Of a stretch of DNA of 64,000 nt, positions 9,591-21,263 are shown one piece after another. The DNA comes from Isoetes taiwanensis. Lineage: Eukaryota; Streptophyta; Lycopodiopsida; Isoetales; Isoetaceae. The translations under genes and the position numbers were made by a program. The notes under the pieces were generated by a model. That model was not told the origin of the DNA. It saw only the letters and a program-made list of their open reading frames with translations, and ran no database searches. The first letter of the stretch is position 1. Each line of letters opens with the position of its first letter. The DNA lies in NCBI GenBank assembly GCA_021234155.1, contig JAJEKV010000135.1, forward strand, positions 1,369,065-1,433,064. The letters run 5' to 3'.

Positions 9591-11134
9591 TGTGACGCTC
9601 CCTGCTAAACATACGGCGCCCGGCCGTACCCTCGGCAGGAAATCCCCCATCCGGCTCATCAACCGCATGGGCCCTTCGTCTACCCCGCACTCTGAGATGA
9701 CTCCTAGTGCGGGAAGGGAATACGAAGGTGTCTTGCGCGCCCTTCCCCTATGGGCTCCTATAACAGCGGAAGCGATAACACGTCAGAACTAGCATAAAAC
9801 ATATACAAATACTACCTCGGAGGGTAGTGCATCGCACATAAACCAATGCATAGATGATAATCACAAACCATAAAGCAGAGCTCCTACCCCGGCTCGGACT
9901 TCGTAAGGAGGTGATTGGCCGGCTAGGCCTCAAGATAGAGCGGACCCGAGTCATGGCGATGGCGAGGGCTGGCATAAGAACAATGGCTAGGGTTGACCAC
10001 TCCATCCGCCCCTCTGTGCATACTTTGCGAGATGGGCTAGATCAGGCTCGGCGGGACTCTAGCCTTGGGATCACGCCAATCCCATGGCATCACCCGCCGG
10101 GACTACTCGGAGTTGCATCTCCACGGTCCGATGAGGCGAGGAAGGGTTGCATCTCCCCTTCCGGGGGTCTAGAGGTGCGTGGGGGCTATAATCATTGGCG
10201 ACACGATTCGTACCGGCTGAACCCCCAAAGCGAGAGCCAAGCCAAACTTGCGGCTCAGGGGGAGGGGGCAACACCATTGCCGGGAGGTGTCGGACCCATG
10301 CTCGGCCCACACGAAGTGGACCGACCATAAGCCCTAGCCCACTATGGAATCCCCGAAGCCCCCACTGGCGGGGATCCTCCCTCCACTTTCCCTCTAGCCC
10401 CCGTTATCGGTGCTGAGTCATATCATAGCCTCAATAGCCTGGTGGGCTCCTATGCAATGGGCCGCAACTAATAGGAACTAAGGGATCTACTCTAGGAACA
10501 TACTACATATGGCCCTAGGTCTCTACCCCCTTCCCAATACAAGAGGAGCAAACATGATCAACCAACATCACATAATCATCACATCATGAGAATAATCATA
10601 AGAAGAACATCTTAACCTAATCATACAACTAACTAATAGTTAGGGTTCCTTGATTAGGGTTCAAGATGTTGAATATGGGTTCTAGGATGGCTCTACTCTA
10701 GATACAAAATACTAGCACATCACGGAATGCTAGTCCCGGATGAGCTATCACAACTACTATCCTACATACCTGCTCCTGATGCTCTCCCTCAGATCTGGCG
10801 CCTCCATGGTCTTCGACTCACAAGTCACTGTTGTTCCTACTCAAGAAGCGGGTCTACCTGCTTTGGGCCTCTTTGCACCATGCCTATGCCTAACGAGCGA
10901 TGTCAAAGCGGGGTTTCGAACAAGTAGGTGAGTCTCGAGGGTGCTAGGGCTGGAAAGAGGTCTAGGGTTAGGGTTTATGCCTATATAAGTTAGGGTCCAC
11001 CTAGGATGCCCGTGGCACCAATGAATTGAGTCTGTGTGGGCGGTGCCCCAATAGGTTAAGGCCACGTGGATAATGGCTTAACCTATGGTTGGCTAAGTTA
11101 TGAGAATAACTTAGCCATGCCCCCTAGTGCCACA
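9591..11134 (-). mobile_element. 5' LTR, 1,544 bp
   Basis: On the minus strand the LTR starts TGTGGCAC (11134) and ends GTCACA (9591), giving TG...CA ends with a short TGTG/CACA inverted terminus, and the primer-binding site follows. A TATA element (TTATATAG on the minus strand, 10981-10988) lies only about 150 bp inside the start. U3 is therefore very short and R-U5 about 1.35 kb. No matching second LTR is in the window, so the element is cut by the window edge or truncated. Diverged relatives occur at about 25390 and 37219. Confidence 0.8.
10981..11117 (-). promoter_or_regulatory. LTR U3 promoter: TATA box, G-box and two perfect hairpins
   Basis: A TATA motif is at 10981-10988. CACGTG (G-box, a bZIP/bHLH site) is at 11063-11068, in the loop of a perfect 10-bp inverted repeat (ataggttaag at 11051-11060 with cttaacctat at 11077-11086). 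Next to it is a perfect 12-bp hairpin (11090-11101 with 11106-11117, loop gaga). The motifs are read directly; their function as a promoter is inferred from their place in the LTR. Confidence 0.55.
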
Positions 11135-11172
11135 ATCTATGGTATACAAGGCTATAAAGATAGACTTGTATG

Positions 11173-11226
11173 GTGACGGATCCAGGAATATACGTATTTA
11201 TGGCGTATATTCTCTTGGACCGTCAC
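11173..11226. repeat. Near-perfect hairpin next to the LTR
   Basis: Arms gtgacggatccaggaatatacg and cgtatattctcttggaccgtcac (22-23 bp, one indel and a mismatch) enclose a 9-base loop. It lies just outside the LTR end and includes GTGAC/GTCAC, a word also found at the LTR terminus. Confidence 0.7.
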
Positions 11227-11890
11227 ACAGCCATACTGCAAAGATTCGGTTCGAAGTAGGGAATAAGAATTCAGCCATTCAAGGTTCGGATTTATTGAAT
11301 CCACAGCTGCAAAGAAAGAAAAAAAAAATGACAATTACCTTCTAGAAACTCGATCTGCAACAGCAATTTTGAACCTAAACCTGCAATCCGACCAATCCGA
11401 GCTGCAATCCGACCTGCAATATGACCATGTATCTGATGTTTGAAGTACTATGGATCGATCTGCTTGTTGGCGTTTCCGCTCCAATCGATCTGGAGCTATC
11501 TTTTGGCCTTTCCATTCCAATAGATTTGCTTCCTATCGATTCCATTCCAGCCCAATAGATCAAATAGCTCAGGTCGATTCCATTCCAGCCCATAGCGATC
11601 AGCTTCCCATTCCTGTTTACTTTTTTTTTAGGACACCCGTAGAAAGCGGTAGAGAAGCCCCATGATAGGATAGGAATCGAAGCCTTATTTTGTGGCGGGA
11701 GTTTTTCCTCGGAATAAATGCGACTATGAAGTTGTACGGCATCAGTATAAGACATGTCTTAAAAACTCGTGGAAAAGCTAGGGTGTCTTATTTTCTTATG
11801 TGGCCCAATCACATTAAGCTAAATATAAGACACCTATCCCATGGAAAAAGGGCCTTATACGAGGTGGATTTAAGAATTTTATATTTGAGT
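11227..11890. other. No gene seen
   Basis: Mixed-composition sequence with repeated short words (ctgcaatccgac; cgattccattccagccca) and no supportable reading frame. Confidence 0.5.
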
Positions 11891-12194
11891 GACTAGTCAA
11901 CTAGTACTTGACTACCCAAAATAGAGGATTGCTACAAGTCAATTAATTGGCTAGGGTACTCATGTGGATGGCTAGAAGGAGAGGATGCAATCCTTTGGAG
12001 GAACTTGATTTTCCACCAATTCTTCCCTGAGGACCTCTTCTCCCCCATTGTCTCCTCCACAATTGAAGTTGATTTAGAAGTATAGATAATAGAATCTTGG
12101 TTAGGAGAGTCTGTAAGGAGATAGGAATAGCTCAGCAGCTCGGTGTCCAATCCATTTTGTTCTTGGTCAGAGCTAGGATAATAGTAAAGAGATA

Positions 12195-14060
12195 TTGTTA
12201 GAAGTTGTCATTGTTGCTATGGAACAGTTGAAGATAGCCATAAGACAGGATGGGATTAAAAACAGCTTCCAACCTTGTCGCTTTCGGCAACTTTCTTACC
12301 TGGCTTCCCAAGATGGTGACTACCCTCAATGGTATTGGAGTGGGACCTCTGCGTTCGCAACAAAGGGTCGTGCAACCAATACTGGACTATGCCAATGACA
12401 TCCAACAGATGGTGAGACGTGAATTGAAAGATCAACCAGTATCGGCCTGTGTGGGTAAGTTAAAAAATCCAGCAGTTGAAAGCAAGCTTAAGTTTTTGTC
12501 GAGTCTGGGTCTCATTGCCTGTGTTTGTCACGAGGGGATCCGCTTACAGTATTTAAAAACAGTGTTGGAAAAAATGAAAATAGATATATCACTTAAAAAT
12601 ATCTATTGGACCGAATTCCCTTTTTTTATAGTTGAATGTGAGAATCTGCAGACAGTTATCCTGCTTCTTAAAAGAGGGACCATAACCAGAGCCAACACAC
12701 AGATCATCTTCCAGAAATGGTACCATGGCTTTGACCCCCAAAACTTGACTGAGCTATTTCATCTGGCTTGAACTTCATTGCATGGATTAAACGCCATGTA
12801 TTGGAATGAGCAATCTCAGTATTCTTTATTCCATGGAACAGGGAATTTCATGGCCTTAGAGGTTACCCCTAATAAGGCTCCTTGGGTATGGGTATAAATC
12901 GACCTGCTTAAACCCATTCCTAAAAGCATCCAATGCATAGATTACTTTGGAAATCCAAAATCATTGAAGCTTGCATGGCAAGGTCTCCCTAAGCCATGTG
13001 CTTGCTATGGTATTCGATTACATTGTTGAAGGGGAGGGGAGTTTGCAAGGGTGGAAAGGAAATTCTATCTTGCATGAAGCAACATAAAGAAGAAGAATGG
13101 ATCACCCGAGAAAGAAAGGGAGAGCTCACAATGTCCCTGTTCAACATCCCAGGAGGAATACCAATGGAAGTGCCAAGAGGAAAGCTAGAAACCTAAGGGC
13201 CCAGGCAGAACGGGAGCAGCAGCAGTTGGAGGCACAAAATTTGGAAAAACAGTACCTTTAAGAAGCAAAGAAGTGAATGGAGGAAAAAGGTGAGGTTTTA
13301 AGAGGACAGTTTGAGGGTTAAAGTTCTTAATAAAGCTAATAGGAAGGAACCCTTGGATCCTAATGCCCTCATTATTACCCTGCCCATGAACACGGAGCAA
13401 GGGTTCTCACTATTGAAGAACCAATGGCTCCACCCCTCAACGATTTTTTTGAATCTGATGACTCTATAGAGAAATTTCTTAAACAGGGTAAGCCCTCTTT
13501 TAAACCCTCTTCCATGCCTGCCTTGAACTCTTCAAGGACTGCACTTCACAGGACAGAGGGCACCTGCACCAGGAACTCTGCCTAGAACTAAAGGAAGCAG
13601 CTCCTGCCATTTTGGTAGTAGCCAACTTTCCTCCTCTAGAGATGCAGTTGAGCCCTCAACAGGGCCTTGGGGACCATGAATTTGGCCCAGAGATAGAGGA
13701 AGTTATTCCTACCAGCTTGATGGTAGCCAACTTTACTCCTTTGGTGGAAAAGAGCCTAACACTCAGCAACAATTGACCCTTGACATGACAAGCCCTCAGC
13801 AGGACTCTATAGAAACAGGGGAGATGGAACTCATCCATAATACCCCAGGAAACTGTGGCCTTGAGCAAAGAGGGAATCCAGATACACCACATGGGAAGTT
13901 CTAGGATGATGAAGAGGGAAGTGAAGCTGAAGCTGAAGCCGAGGCTGAAACTAAGGAGGGCATTGAGGCTGAAACATTCTTCACTCCAGTGACAGTTAAA
14001 AAGACAAGGCAGAGAAAGGTCTATACCTCCAATCCGTATGGGGCAATCACCAGATCAAAG
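12195..14060 (+). pseudogene. LINE ORF1 (DUF4283-type RNA-binding protein) remnant
   Basis: The clearest open stretch is 12250-12771 (starting MGLKTASNLVAFGNFL), followed in shifted frames by HGLNAMYWNE, NFMALEVTPNKAPWVWV, SLKLAWQGLPKPCACYG and an acidic tail. The pattern of a WYHGFDPQNL-like segment, a K-P-x-P-K segment, then a Y/W-x-G-L-P-x-x-C-x-x-C zinc-knuckle-like end is that of plant LINE ORF1, which binds element RNA. The knuckle has lost part of its Cys/His set. A Glu/Ala-rich low-complexity stretch (about 13920-13970) closes it before ORF2. Confidence 0.7.
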
Positions 14061-14065
14061 GGAGT

Positions 14066-14790
14066 ATGATGATTATAAGTTGGAATGTTAGGGGTATCAA
14101 AGGTCCCCTAAAAAGAAAACAAGCCATTATAGCAATGAAGGAAATGAAGGCTGACATAATTCTCATAGAGGAGCATAGACTTCCAAGTTTTGACGCTTCA
14201 AACCTAGGAAGCTGGGTCATGCCAAATGGGGCCTGCAGCAGGCACAAAGGGGGGTATATGTATTATGTGGAGTAACTTTCCCTCCCTTGGCTCCTACAAC
14301 CACCAATCTGGCAGATAGCGAGTTGCCTTTTTGCAGATCGATGGGGAAGAAATTGGAATTATCAATGTATATGCATCTACAGATCCAGAAGAAAGGAAGG
14401 CCCAATGGAAGGATATGGCTGATTGGATTCCCACCAAAAAATGTGGACAACTGGTTGTTGTATGGGGACTTCAATAACACTCCACAATGGGATCAAAAAG
14501 TAGGGAAAAAGCTAAATATGTCTAGGAATTAAAGACTACAGTGGGATAGACTCATGGCTCTTTTTGTGTATCAAGCCCCCTCTTCTTCAAATATTTACTC
14601 CTGGAGTAATAAAAGGGTGGGTTCAGATAAGATCTGTTGCCTCCTAGACAGATTCTATACCAGGAATGCTAATGGGTGGAATCAATTGGTTGTATATGTT
14701 GACAGAAGTAATTCCATCTCAAACCATTTCCCCCAGGTATTGGAGGCTGGCAAGGTCCCTCAAAGTGGGAGTAAATACTCCCTTTAAATT
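14066..14790 (+). pseudogene. LINE ORF2 AP-type endonuclease domain
   Basis: 14066-14275 begins MMIISWNVRGIKGPLKRKQA and contains KADIILIEEHRL, the N-terminal strands of the APE-like endonuclease (S-W-N-V-R-G and the catalytic E in EEH). WLLYGDFNN (about 14450-14475) gives the G-D-F-N motif. IYSWSNKR and LDRFY with a final SNHFP (14590-14735) match the C-terminal S-D-H core, with the catalytic D replaced by N. The endonuclease nicks target DNA for target-primed reverse transcription. Three frames are used. Confidence 0.85.
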
Positions 14791-15339
14791 CAATACCAGC
14801 TTCCTCAATAATGGCAAGTTCTGTCAAGGAATTTGAGACATTTTATAAGTCCCTTCCTCCTTTGCAGCAGAGTGGATCTATGAAGAGGATTGTAACATGT
14901 CAAGGACTGACTGAAATCTTGGGCAAGATTGGAATGACCAGCTGAAAAAAGAAAAAAAGGGATATTTATCTCAGGGTCAAGGAAGTTAGATAGAAACTTT
15001 TCCTTGATCCACACAATTTTAAGCTCCATAAAGAGGAGGATGCACTAGCAAGGAAAGTGAAGCATATTGAAGAAATAGAGGCCAAGATTCTATTGATTAA
15101 AAGCAAGTGCTTTGTCATTAACAGAATGGATAGGCACAGTTCAAAACTCTTTTTCAAGGTTGCCAAACGTCAAATTATGAACAATGAGTCATTTCCGTCA
15201 CAGAGGAAAATCAGGTCATCACTGAACAAGCTGAGATACAAAAATTCTTCAAAGAAAAATACCAAAAGCTATTTGCATGTGAGCAGGGTGATGTCACTAG
15301 TTCAGATGACCTCTTTATAAAGCTTGGACCGGCCGATAC

Positions 15340-16515
15340 ACCTATTGATGATGCTCTACCGCTGGCATGTTCCACTGAGGCTGAAATAGAGTCAGTGCTC
15401 AAAAGTATGGCTCAGGGAAAAAGTCGTGGCCCAGATGGTATCCCTCCAGAGTGCTTTGTCACCTTTTGGGAGATTATGAAGGATTTGATTACTTTTATAC
15501 AGGGAGCTTGGGTAGCACCAAAATTGCATCCTGCTATTAATGCAGGTCTTATAGCTTAAACCCCCAAAATAGATACCTCTATTTCCTTCTCTGATTGGAA
15601 GCCAATATCTTTGACAAATTCCTCATACAAAATATTAGCTAAGATCTTGGCTAATAGACTCAAAGTTATTCTTCAAAAGATTATCAACCCTATCCAATCA
15701 GCATTTCTGCCAGCTAGAAGTACAGTGCGCATGAGGGATTGCACTGGAATTTGCACTCAAAACAGAATCGTATGCTAGTGAAATTGGACTCACTGGGAGT
15801 TTCTTTACAGGGCTATGGAACTGCTGGGCTTCTTTCACGGTGTAATTGGCAAAATACATGGTCGCAATGTGGCTGGATGTTCAACAGTTCTAGTTAACGG
15901 AATTCCTACTGATATTTTTGAATGCAAAAGGGGCGTTAGACAGGAGTGCCCATTGGCCCCCTGCCTTTTTCTCATTGTTGTAGAAATGGTAACAAGAGCC
16001 ACTTTTTCCCTATTGGTACCAAACAGATTCAATGTCTCCAACTGCCTGGGACTCTGGGTGATTTCTCTATAATGCAATATGTTGACGACACATTTGCATT
16101 TCTCCAAAATGATGGATTCAGCCTACCAAATTTCCTGCAAATGTTAGATCTCTTTGGAAAGGCATTCGGTGTCTTTCTCAATAAAAGTAAAAAAGATGAG
16201 CTCCATGGTATTAACGTCATAGGAAACAGGACTGCTACGAAGTTACTTGGGGTCCCTTTGATAATAAACATGAACCTAGCTGGCTTGTGGGATCCAATTG
16301 TCGATAGAATGAGGACCCCGAAGTCACTCTCTCTTGCAGGAAGAGTTGAAATAGTCAATAGTGTGATATCCAATACTCATGTCTTCTTCTCTTCTGCCAT
16401 TATTGCTGACAAGAGTTCATATAGGAAATTAGAGCCTGCCATGAGCGCAAGGGGCCAAAATGGTCTCCTGGAAAAATTTAACCCTATCCAGGAAAGATTG
16501 TGGGTTGGGATGTAA
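15340..16515 (+). pseudogene. LINE ORF2 reverse transcriptase
   Basis: Motifs in order are GKSRGPDGIPPECF (about 15418-15460), DWKPISLTNSSYKILAKILA (15594-15650), QSAFLPAR (about 15700), ILVNGIP-like and RGVRQECPLAPCLF (about 15930-15975), MQYVDDTFAFL (16073-16105; YVDD is the catalytic box), KLLGVPL, and LSLAGRVEIVNSVI (16330-16370). This is the standard non-LTR reverse transcriptase series. One stop (TAA within the first block) and several frameshifts separate the motifs. Confidence 0.9.
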
Positions 16516-17149
16516 AGACCTATATGTCCAGGCACAAGGATCTAGCTGTCAAAATTCTTTGGAGATCTCTTCTCCCTGATGCATAGTCTTCTGCTCTGAA
16601 ACTGGTGAGATTCTAGATGGGTGAAACTACCCTTGTAGGGGCTCCTTCGTTGCCCCATCAACTATCTGATTCAGCATTTTATCAACTTCGGGCTGCTCCA
16701 GATACCTTTAAGATACTTAGAAGAATCGTTTCAGCCTGGAACCAAGCCTCCACATGCTTCCGAACTATGCCAATAGATACTGTAAATGAAGACTTTGGCT
16801 TTATTTGGCACCATAGTTTAGCCACAGAGGAGGAGGGATGCTTAGCTTTGAAACATCCTATTAAATATAAATAATGGTAGCAAGCAGGGCTGCATAGAAT
16901 TGGCTTCTTGAGACTTAATGATAGATGGAAAGGATGGCAAGAACTTGCCTCACAAATCTCGGACGCAGACACAAATACAAGCATCTACCATGTTGTAACT
17001 CAATATGATCCAATTCAGGGGTGCAGACCTAATGTCCTTAATTGGACCTGTAATGGAAAAGGCTAGGGTATCCAAAATATACAATCTTCTACTTGATGAA
17101 CCTCAACTGAAGGTTAGCAAAGTATGGAATTGCTCACAAGACACTGCTA

Positions 17150-17576
17150 CATGAGTCATTAGGCAGGGCTGGAAGTTACAATGTGCCAATAAAATTGCCC
17201 TCTTTAGATGGCTACTGTTGAATCAGAGCCTTAAAACAAATAGTTACCTGGCTCAATTTGATGACCAAATTCAAGAATGGTGCCCCTTGGGATGTGGTCA
17301 CAGGGAAACGAGCTCCCATGTTTTTACTTGTCCATGGCTTACCCCCTTTATGCAATGGATTCGTCCTTTGGTTCACTTAGTACCTACAGATGATGCTTCT
17401 CTCTTTCAATATCTTAACCAAAGTTCCTCATTCAAAGGCACAATCTGGACTCTAAGCTGTTGGGCCATCTGGAACCATAGGAATGAAGTTGCTATTGCCC
17501 GATCAGCACCTAGCCTAAATGAAAAAGCTAATTTTCAAGTCCTTCTAGCTGAGGCAGCGATGGCCCATATGGAGTG
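17150..17576 (+). pseudogene. LINE ORF2 C-terminal zf-RVT domain
   Basis: 17180-17576 is open and reads NKIALFRWLLLNQSLKTN, then CPLGCGHRETSSHVFTCPW (CX3C...HX4C). This is the zinc-binding domain that follows the reverse transcriptase in plant L1 elements. WAIWNHRNE near 17460-17490 is also typical of this region. The frame ends in TGA at 17576. Confidence 0.85.
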
Positions 17577-17613
17577 AATTATGATCGCCAATAGGATTAT
17601 TTAGAAATCTTTA

Positions 17614-18018
17614 ATGGTTTCTTTCAGTTTTTCTCTATTCTTTTTAATGATTTGGATTCTCTGCTTGACAGACTTTCTGCTGAAGAGGCATTATGTGGGA
17701 GGACATGTCCATGAGGTTGATCCAACCACAGGTCACCTCTCTAATCAGGAAGCAACCGAGGCCCTTTTTTGGCTCAAGACTGAAGTTCTCAGCTGCATCA
17801 CTTTTTCACGGCTCCTTGCAGACGAAGACATCTGGAGGTATAATCAAGAGATTAAACCATACTTGATGAAGATCCACGAGGATGCTCGAGATTCTTGGAT
17901 ATTGTACTTTCTTGACTCCGCAGGCTATGGGCCGAACCATCTGGATGACACGATGTTTGTCCATGCTGATGATGCCTTTCCTATCATAACTCTGGATGGA
18001 GTACCTGATATCTTATGA
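17614..18018 (+). CDS. Uninterrupted 134-codon ORF in the LINE 3' region, unknown
   Basis: The ORF begins with a hydrophobic stretch (FSFSLFFLMIWILCL, residues 4-19), perhaps a signal anchor or chance. It continues with an acidic soluble-type sequence containing ATEALFWLKTEVLSC, DEDIWRYNQEIKPYLMKI and DSWILYFLDSAGYG. I know no family with this pattern. It stands out because it has no stop, although every upstream LINE frame is broken. It ends 218 bp before the poly(A) tail, so it travelled with the LINE. It could be a natural 3' part of the element, a transduced host fragment, or chance. Confidence 0.35.
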   Translation: MVSFSFSLFFLMIWILCLTDFLLKRHYVGGHVHEVDPTTGHLSNQEATEALFWLKTEVLSCITFSRLLADEDIWRYNQEIKPYLMKIHEDARDSWILYFLDSAGYGPNHLDDTMFVHADDAFPIITLDGVPDIL

Positions 18019-18236
18019 ACAGGGCAAGTTGCTGTTGATCGAGTTGTTGAACCTTTTAAAACTTTAATCTATTCAAGTGGTTTTGTTGTTATATTTTGAT
18101 CCTACATCTGTAGGATTCCATATGGCTATCTGTTAATATTTGCCATCTAAACCTTTTTCCCAATAGCTTGCTTTGGGTTCTTTTGTACTGCTATGTAAAT
18201 CTTATTACACAGAAACATAATCTTTGTTGTTTCCTC

Positions 18237-18263
18237 AAAAAAAAAAAAAAAAAAAAAAAAAAA
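18237..18263 (+). repeat. LINE poly(A) tail
   Basis: An uninterrupted run of 27 A marks the 3' end of the LINE transcript copy. Confidence 0.9.
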
Positions 18264-20321
18264 CCAGTACTAGCTAGTCCAAGCAACAACTCTACTAGCC
18301 AACCTAACTACCTTAGTCAATCCTTCGGCAGTTTTATCATTACGTACATTAACCGAGCCAGTTAAAGACGTTGCCTCCTACTATGGTTCAAGAAGTCACA
18401 TGACTTTAGGACAAATATACTTGTTCATAAAATTTCTTTCCTTTTATACAGGAAGGATCCAAAAAACATTATTTCTTTCCTTACTATTTCTTTTGTAAGT
18501 TACTAGCAGTTCATCTAGACCTTTGCATGTACTGCTCACCTATCTATTAGTGTGCATGCTACTGGTTATTCTGGACAGCATGTCTTTTACCTGTGCTAAC
18601 CACACTATTTCCAGATTTTACTATCTGCCCTTTATTGTATGTCAGATTTTCTTGTCCAGGTTCTAGTCTTAAAGACTACACTATCTATTCAAAAGTTAAG
18701 ACTTTAATAAATCCATGCATTTTATAATTACACAGTCTAAAGTCTTAAACTGAATATTTATTATGTATTCGAATGCTAAATGGTTCATATACTCCATCCA
18801 CAAAATTGATAAGCTGGCTTGCCTTAACCAGTTAACTTGTTTCCAAGTAAAGCAACCCGAAACTTTCAGTTTATGTATTTAGAAAAACTTGCCTGCATCT
18901 TGAAGCCTAACTGATTCAAGAACTGAAATACAAATACCATAGACTACATAGAGTTTTTATGCATCATTAAGATGCTATGACCGCCTCCAAGTATCAGTCA
19001 GCAATGTGTTTGATTGTTTTTTCCAGCTTTTCTTGAGCTTTTGTAGTAGATCCTCATATCCTTAAGAGCTAAAACACTTCATAACAGCAAAAAGTAGCAC
19101 ATTGGGAAAAGAAAAACCATGTACCTGCAGCCAAACAATACACACATTAGCAGTAGTCCCGGTAATGGTGCAAGGGCCAAAAGGTACTTGGGTTTTTCTT
19201 GGCTTATCGCCCTTTACCCAATGTACTCTTTTTGCCCTTGAGATTAGTAATAACCCTTTAATAAGAACATGAGCATCAAACAATTTATCTTATTTAACCA
19301 GAAAATATTCAACAAAGATACATATTTACTCTATGATCTCCCTATGGTTCTATTTTCCTCCTTTGGTCTGCTATTTATTTCTAGCTACAGCTTCATATCT
19401 TTCATATCTTTCATAAGGGGTCCATTTTCCCTATTACCAGCCTTAATGCTCTGCTAATACCCTTCAGATTCGTATATTTTGCTTGCCAAATTTTTGTTAT
19501 CTTTAACAGCAGGTTACAGCCCTCTTTTAGCTCCACATTTCTTCCCAGAAGGGATGAGCTTTGTGCTGAATTTTACCCTTTGTGCTTAATCGACATCCCT
19601 AAGAGAATACTTGCATATCTTCATCTTCAGAAGACACATTGGCCTCCAACTGGGTTTCAGGAACAAACTGCTCCGTTTGCCCTCTATATGATCCAGCGCC
19701 TCTTTTGTTGAAGCCACTACCCCTTTTGGTGCTGTAGCCATCATTAAAGCTTCTCTTAGAGTCATATCCTCTACCAGTGCCCCTTCTATCCATGTTTAAT
19801 GCTTCAAGCTTTGTAGTTATCATCACCACAGCGCTTCCCTGTATATGTATCATAAGCGAGACTATCCTCCTCTGAGCTAGTTGTATCAGAAAGGTCAGAA
19901 AAATATCCCATCCTTCTGTTATAATGCTAAGGCCTGTATCTTTTCCTTAGTCTTAAAGTCCGGCTACCTATCTGCCATTAGATCTCCTCGATTCTATATC
20001 CAAATCTCATATATCCTACTTTGCTGTCTTTGACCATTGGTTGAAAGACAAGATCTTTAAAGACAAAGATAACTTTACCTTGGTAAAGGGATATTGGCAT
20101 TCGTTTGCCTTCAGCCCGCCTTAAATACTGGCTGCCTGGTACGCTCAGCGAATCCTTTGTTGCTTTGTTTGCATGCCAGTCTTGCATGCTTGAACTGCCA
20201 TCTTTTTTAGGGGCCGCTACCCTAATTCATAGTCTCCATACCATATATGTTTTACCTTTGTAATTATTATTCTTTTTAAAGAAAACCCAAAACCTAGAAG
20301 GAAATTTACCATGGGTACTTT
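18264..20321. other. Intergenic; small retroelement scraps
   Basis: No gene is supported. 19118-19260 resembles 51172-51310 (both contain tacctgcagccaa, then ...aagggccaaaa(g/a)gtac), so it is probably a fragment of the 3' region of the chromovirus family found at 43-51 kb. On the minus strand, 19853-19599 (Gly/Arg/Ser-rich, ending in a Ser/Glu/Asp patch) and 20187-19978 are short open stretches that could be gag-like scraps; I cannot name them. Confidence 0.4.
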
Positions 20322-20427
20322 GATCCTTATTAGTTTATTAAGCAAAACTAGGTCGTTGCCGTATTGCCAAGGTTGATCCTTATTAGTTTATTAAGCAAAA
20401 CTAGGTCGTTGCCGTATTGCCAAGGTT
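20322..20427. repeat. Perfect tandem duplication, 53-bp unit, two copies
   Basis: 20322-20374 and 20375-20427 are identical (each starts gatccttattag and ends ccaaggtt). Perfect identity in an otherwise decayed region implies a recent duplication. Confidence 0.95.
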
Positions 20428-20669
20428 TTCACTCATTTGCTAAAGCTTTTAAAGCCTAGATTTTGAAGTTATTCAACTTAGGCAAACATTTATTATAAAA
20501 AAAAAAAATGGATAGAAAGTGTCAAAGTTTACTGAGAGTCAATGCATTCACTATGGAGTCAACCACGACTAGATTTGACTAGGTAATCAAGCAATTCACA
20601 AAAGTAGTAATTTGACTAAACATCACATTCTAGTAATACCTCACGCAACATATCTCTATCTAACTTAAA

Positions 20670-20981
20670 CCCCCTTAAACCCCCTTTAGTTTGGGTGCAT
20701 ATTCACACGGGGGGTGACTCCGGGCAACGAGAGCTGTTGGATAGGCATATTCACCCCTTATTCCTTAATCTATATCGTATGTAAAGTTCCTCGTTTGTGG
20801 GGTATGCAAGTACAAAATTTGCTATACTGTATAACAAGATTCGCAAAATACTATAAGATTTCAAGCGGAATACTATATAGTGTTGATTTTGTACGTGCAA
20901 AATACAATTATGAAGGCTCTCGCTGCCCTACATCACCCCCCCGTGTGAATATGCACCCAAACCAAAGGGGGTTTAAGGGGG
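20670..20981. mobile_element. Fold-back (MITE-like) element, copy 1
   Basis: The left end (cccccttaaaccccc..., 20670-20735) and right end (20917-20981) are inverted repeats of about 65 bp. Both contain the word for ...gtgcatattcacacgggggg. The 180-bp centre is AT-rich with short palindromes (tatactgtata). No ORF for a transposase is seen. Related copies lie at 24294 and 49097. Confidence 0.85.
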
Positions 20982-21235
20982 ATTTTAATTTAAATGTGTT
21001 GGACCCAATGGTTGTGTTAATTAATGTCAATGGTAGTTATGTGTTGGTTGTTAATGTCAATGGTGGTTATGTGTTGGTTGTTATGTGTTGGTTGTTATGT
21101 GTTGGGGGATTTAATTTTTATATGTTAGATGTTAATGGTTTGTGTTGCAAAAAAAAATTTTTAAGTAAAAGTTACCATAAAGATAGAGCAAATTGATCCC
21201 ATTATTTTGAAAGTCATAAAGTTTGCAACACAAAG

Positions 21236-21263
21236 AAAACCCCCTGTTATTATGCTACATATT
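21236..21263 (-). repeat. Isolated terminus of the 3.6-kb TIR family
   Basis: ccccctgttattatgctacatatt matches the right end of the element at 21522-25165. It is about 260 bp left of that element's own left end. It may be the right end of another, otherwise unrecognised copy that includes fold-back copy 1. Confidence 0.5.

Larger units (their letters stand above)
1..11134 (-). mobile_element. Ty3/gypsy chromovirus-type LTR retrotransposon, degraded, running off the left edge of the window
   Basis: Read on the minus strand, the order is LTR (11134-9591), primer-binding site (9589-9578), a histone H3-like ORF, an unidentified stretch, gag, protease, reverse transcriptase, RNase H, integrase and a chromodomain remnant. 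The 3' LTR is not in the window. Only one tRNA-Met primer-binding site (gctctgatacca on the plus strand) was found between the gag at about 5400 and the LTR, so a single element with a long 5' region is the simplest reading. The alternative is two nested or adjacent elements with a boundary in the AT-richer 5400-5640 stretch. Every coding domain has frameshifts or stops, so this copy is dead. The domain assignments are firm; the claim of one element is an inference. Confidence 0.6.
11900..18263 (+). mobile_element. L1-type LINE retrotransposon, degraded, with poly(A) tail
   Basis: ORF1 (RNA-binding, plant type), ORF2 (endonuclease, reverse transcriptase, zf-RVT) and a 3' region lie in order on the plus strand and end in 27 A residues (18237-18263). 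The 5' end is set only roughly, from the first ORF1-like sequence. I could not find a convincing target-site duplication after the tail (ccagtactagc...). Many stops and frameshifts show it is inactive. Confidence 0.9.

Noticed and set aside
9854-10330. 158-codon plus-strand ORF
   Set aside because: It lies wholly inside the LTR and shows no domain.
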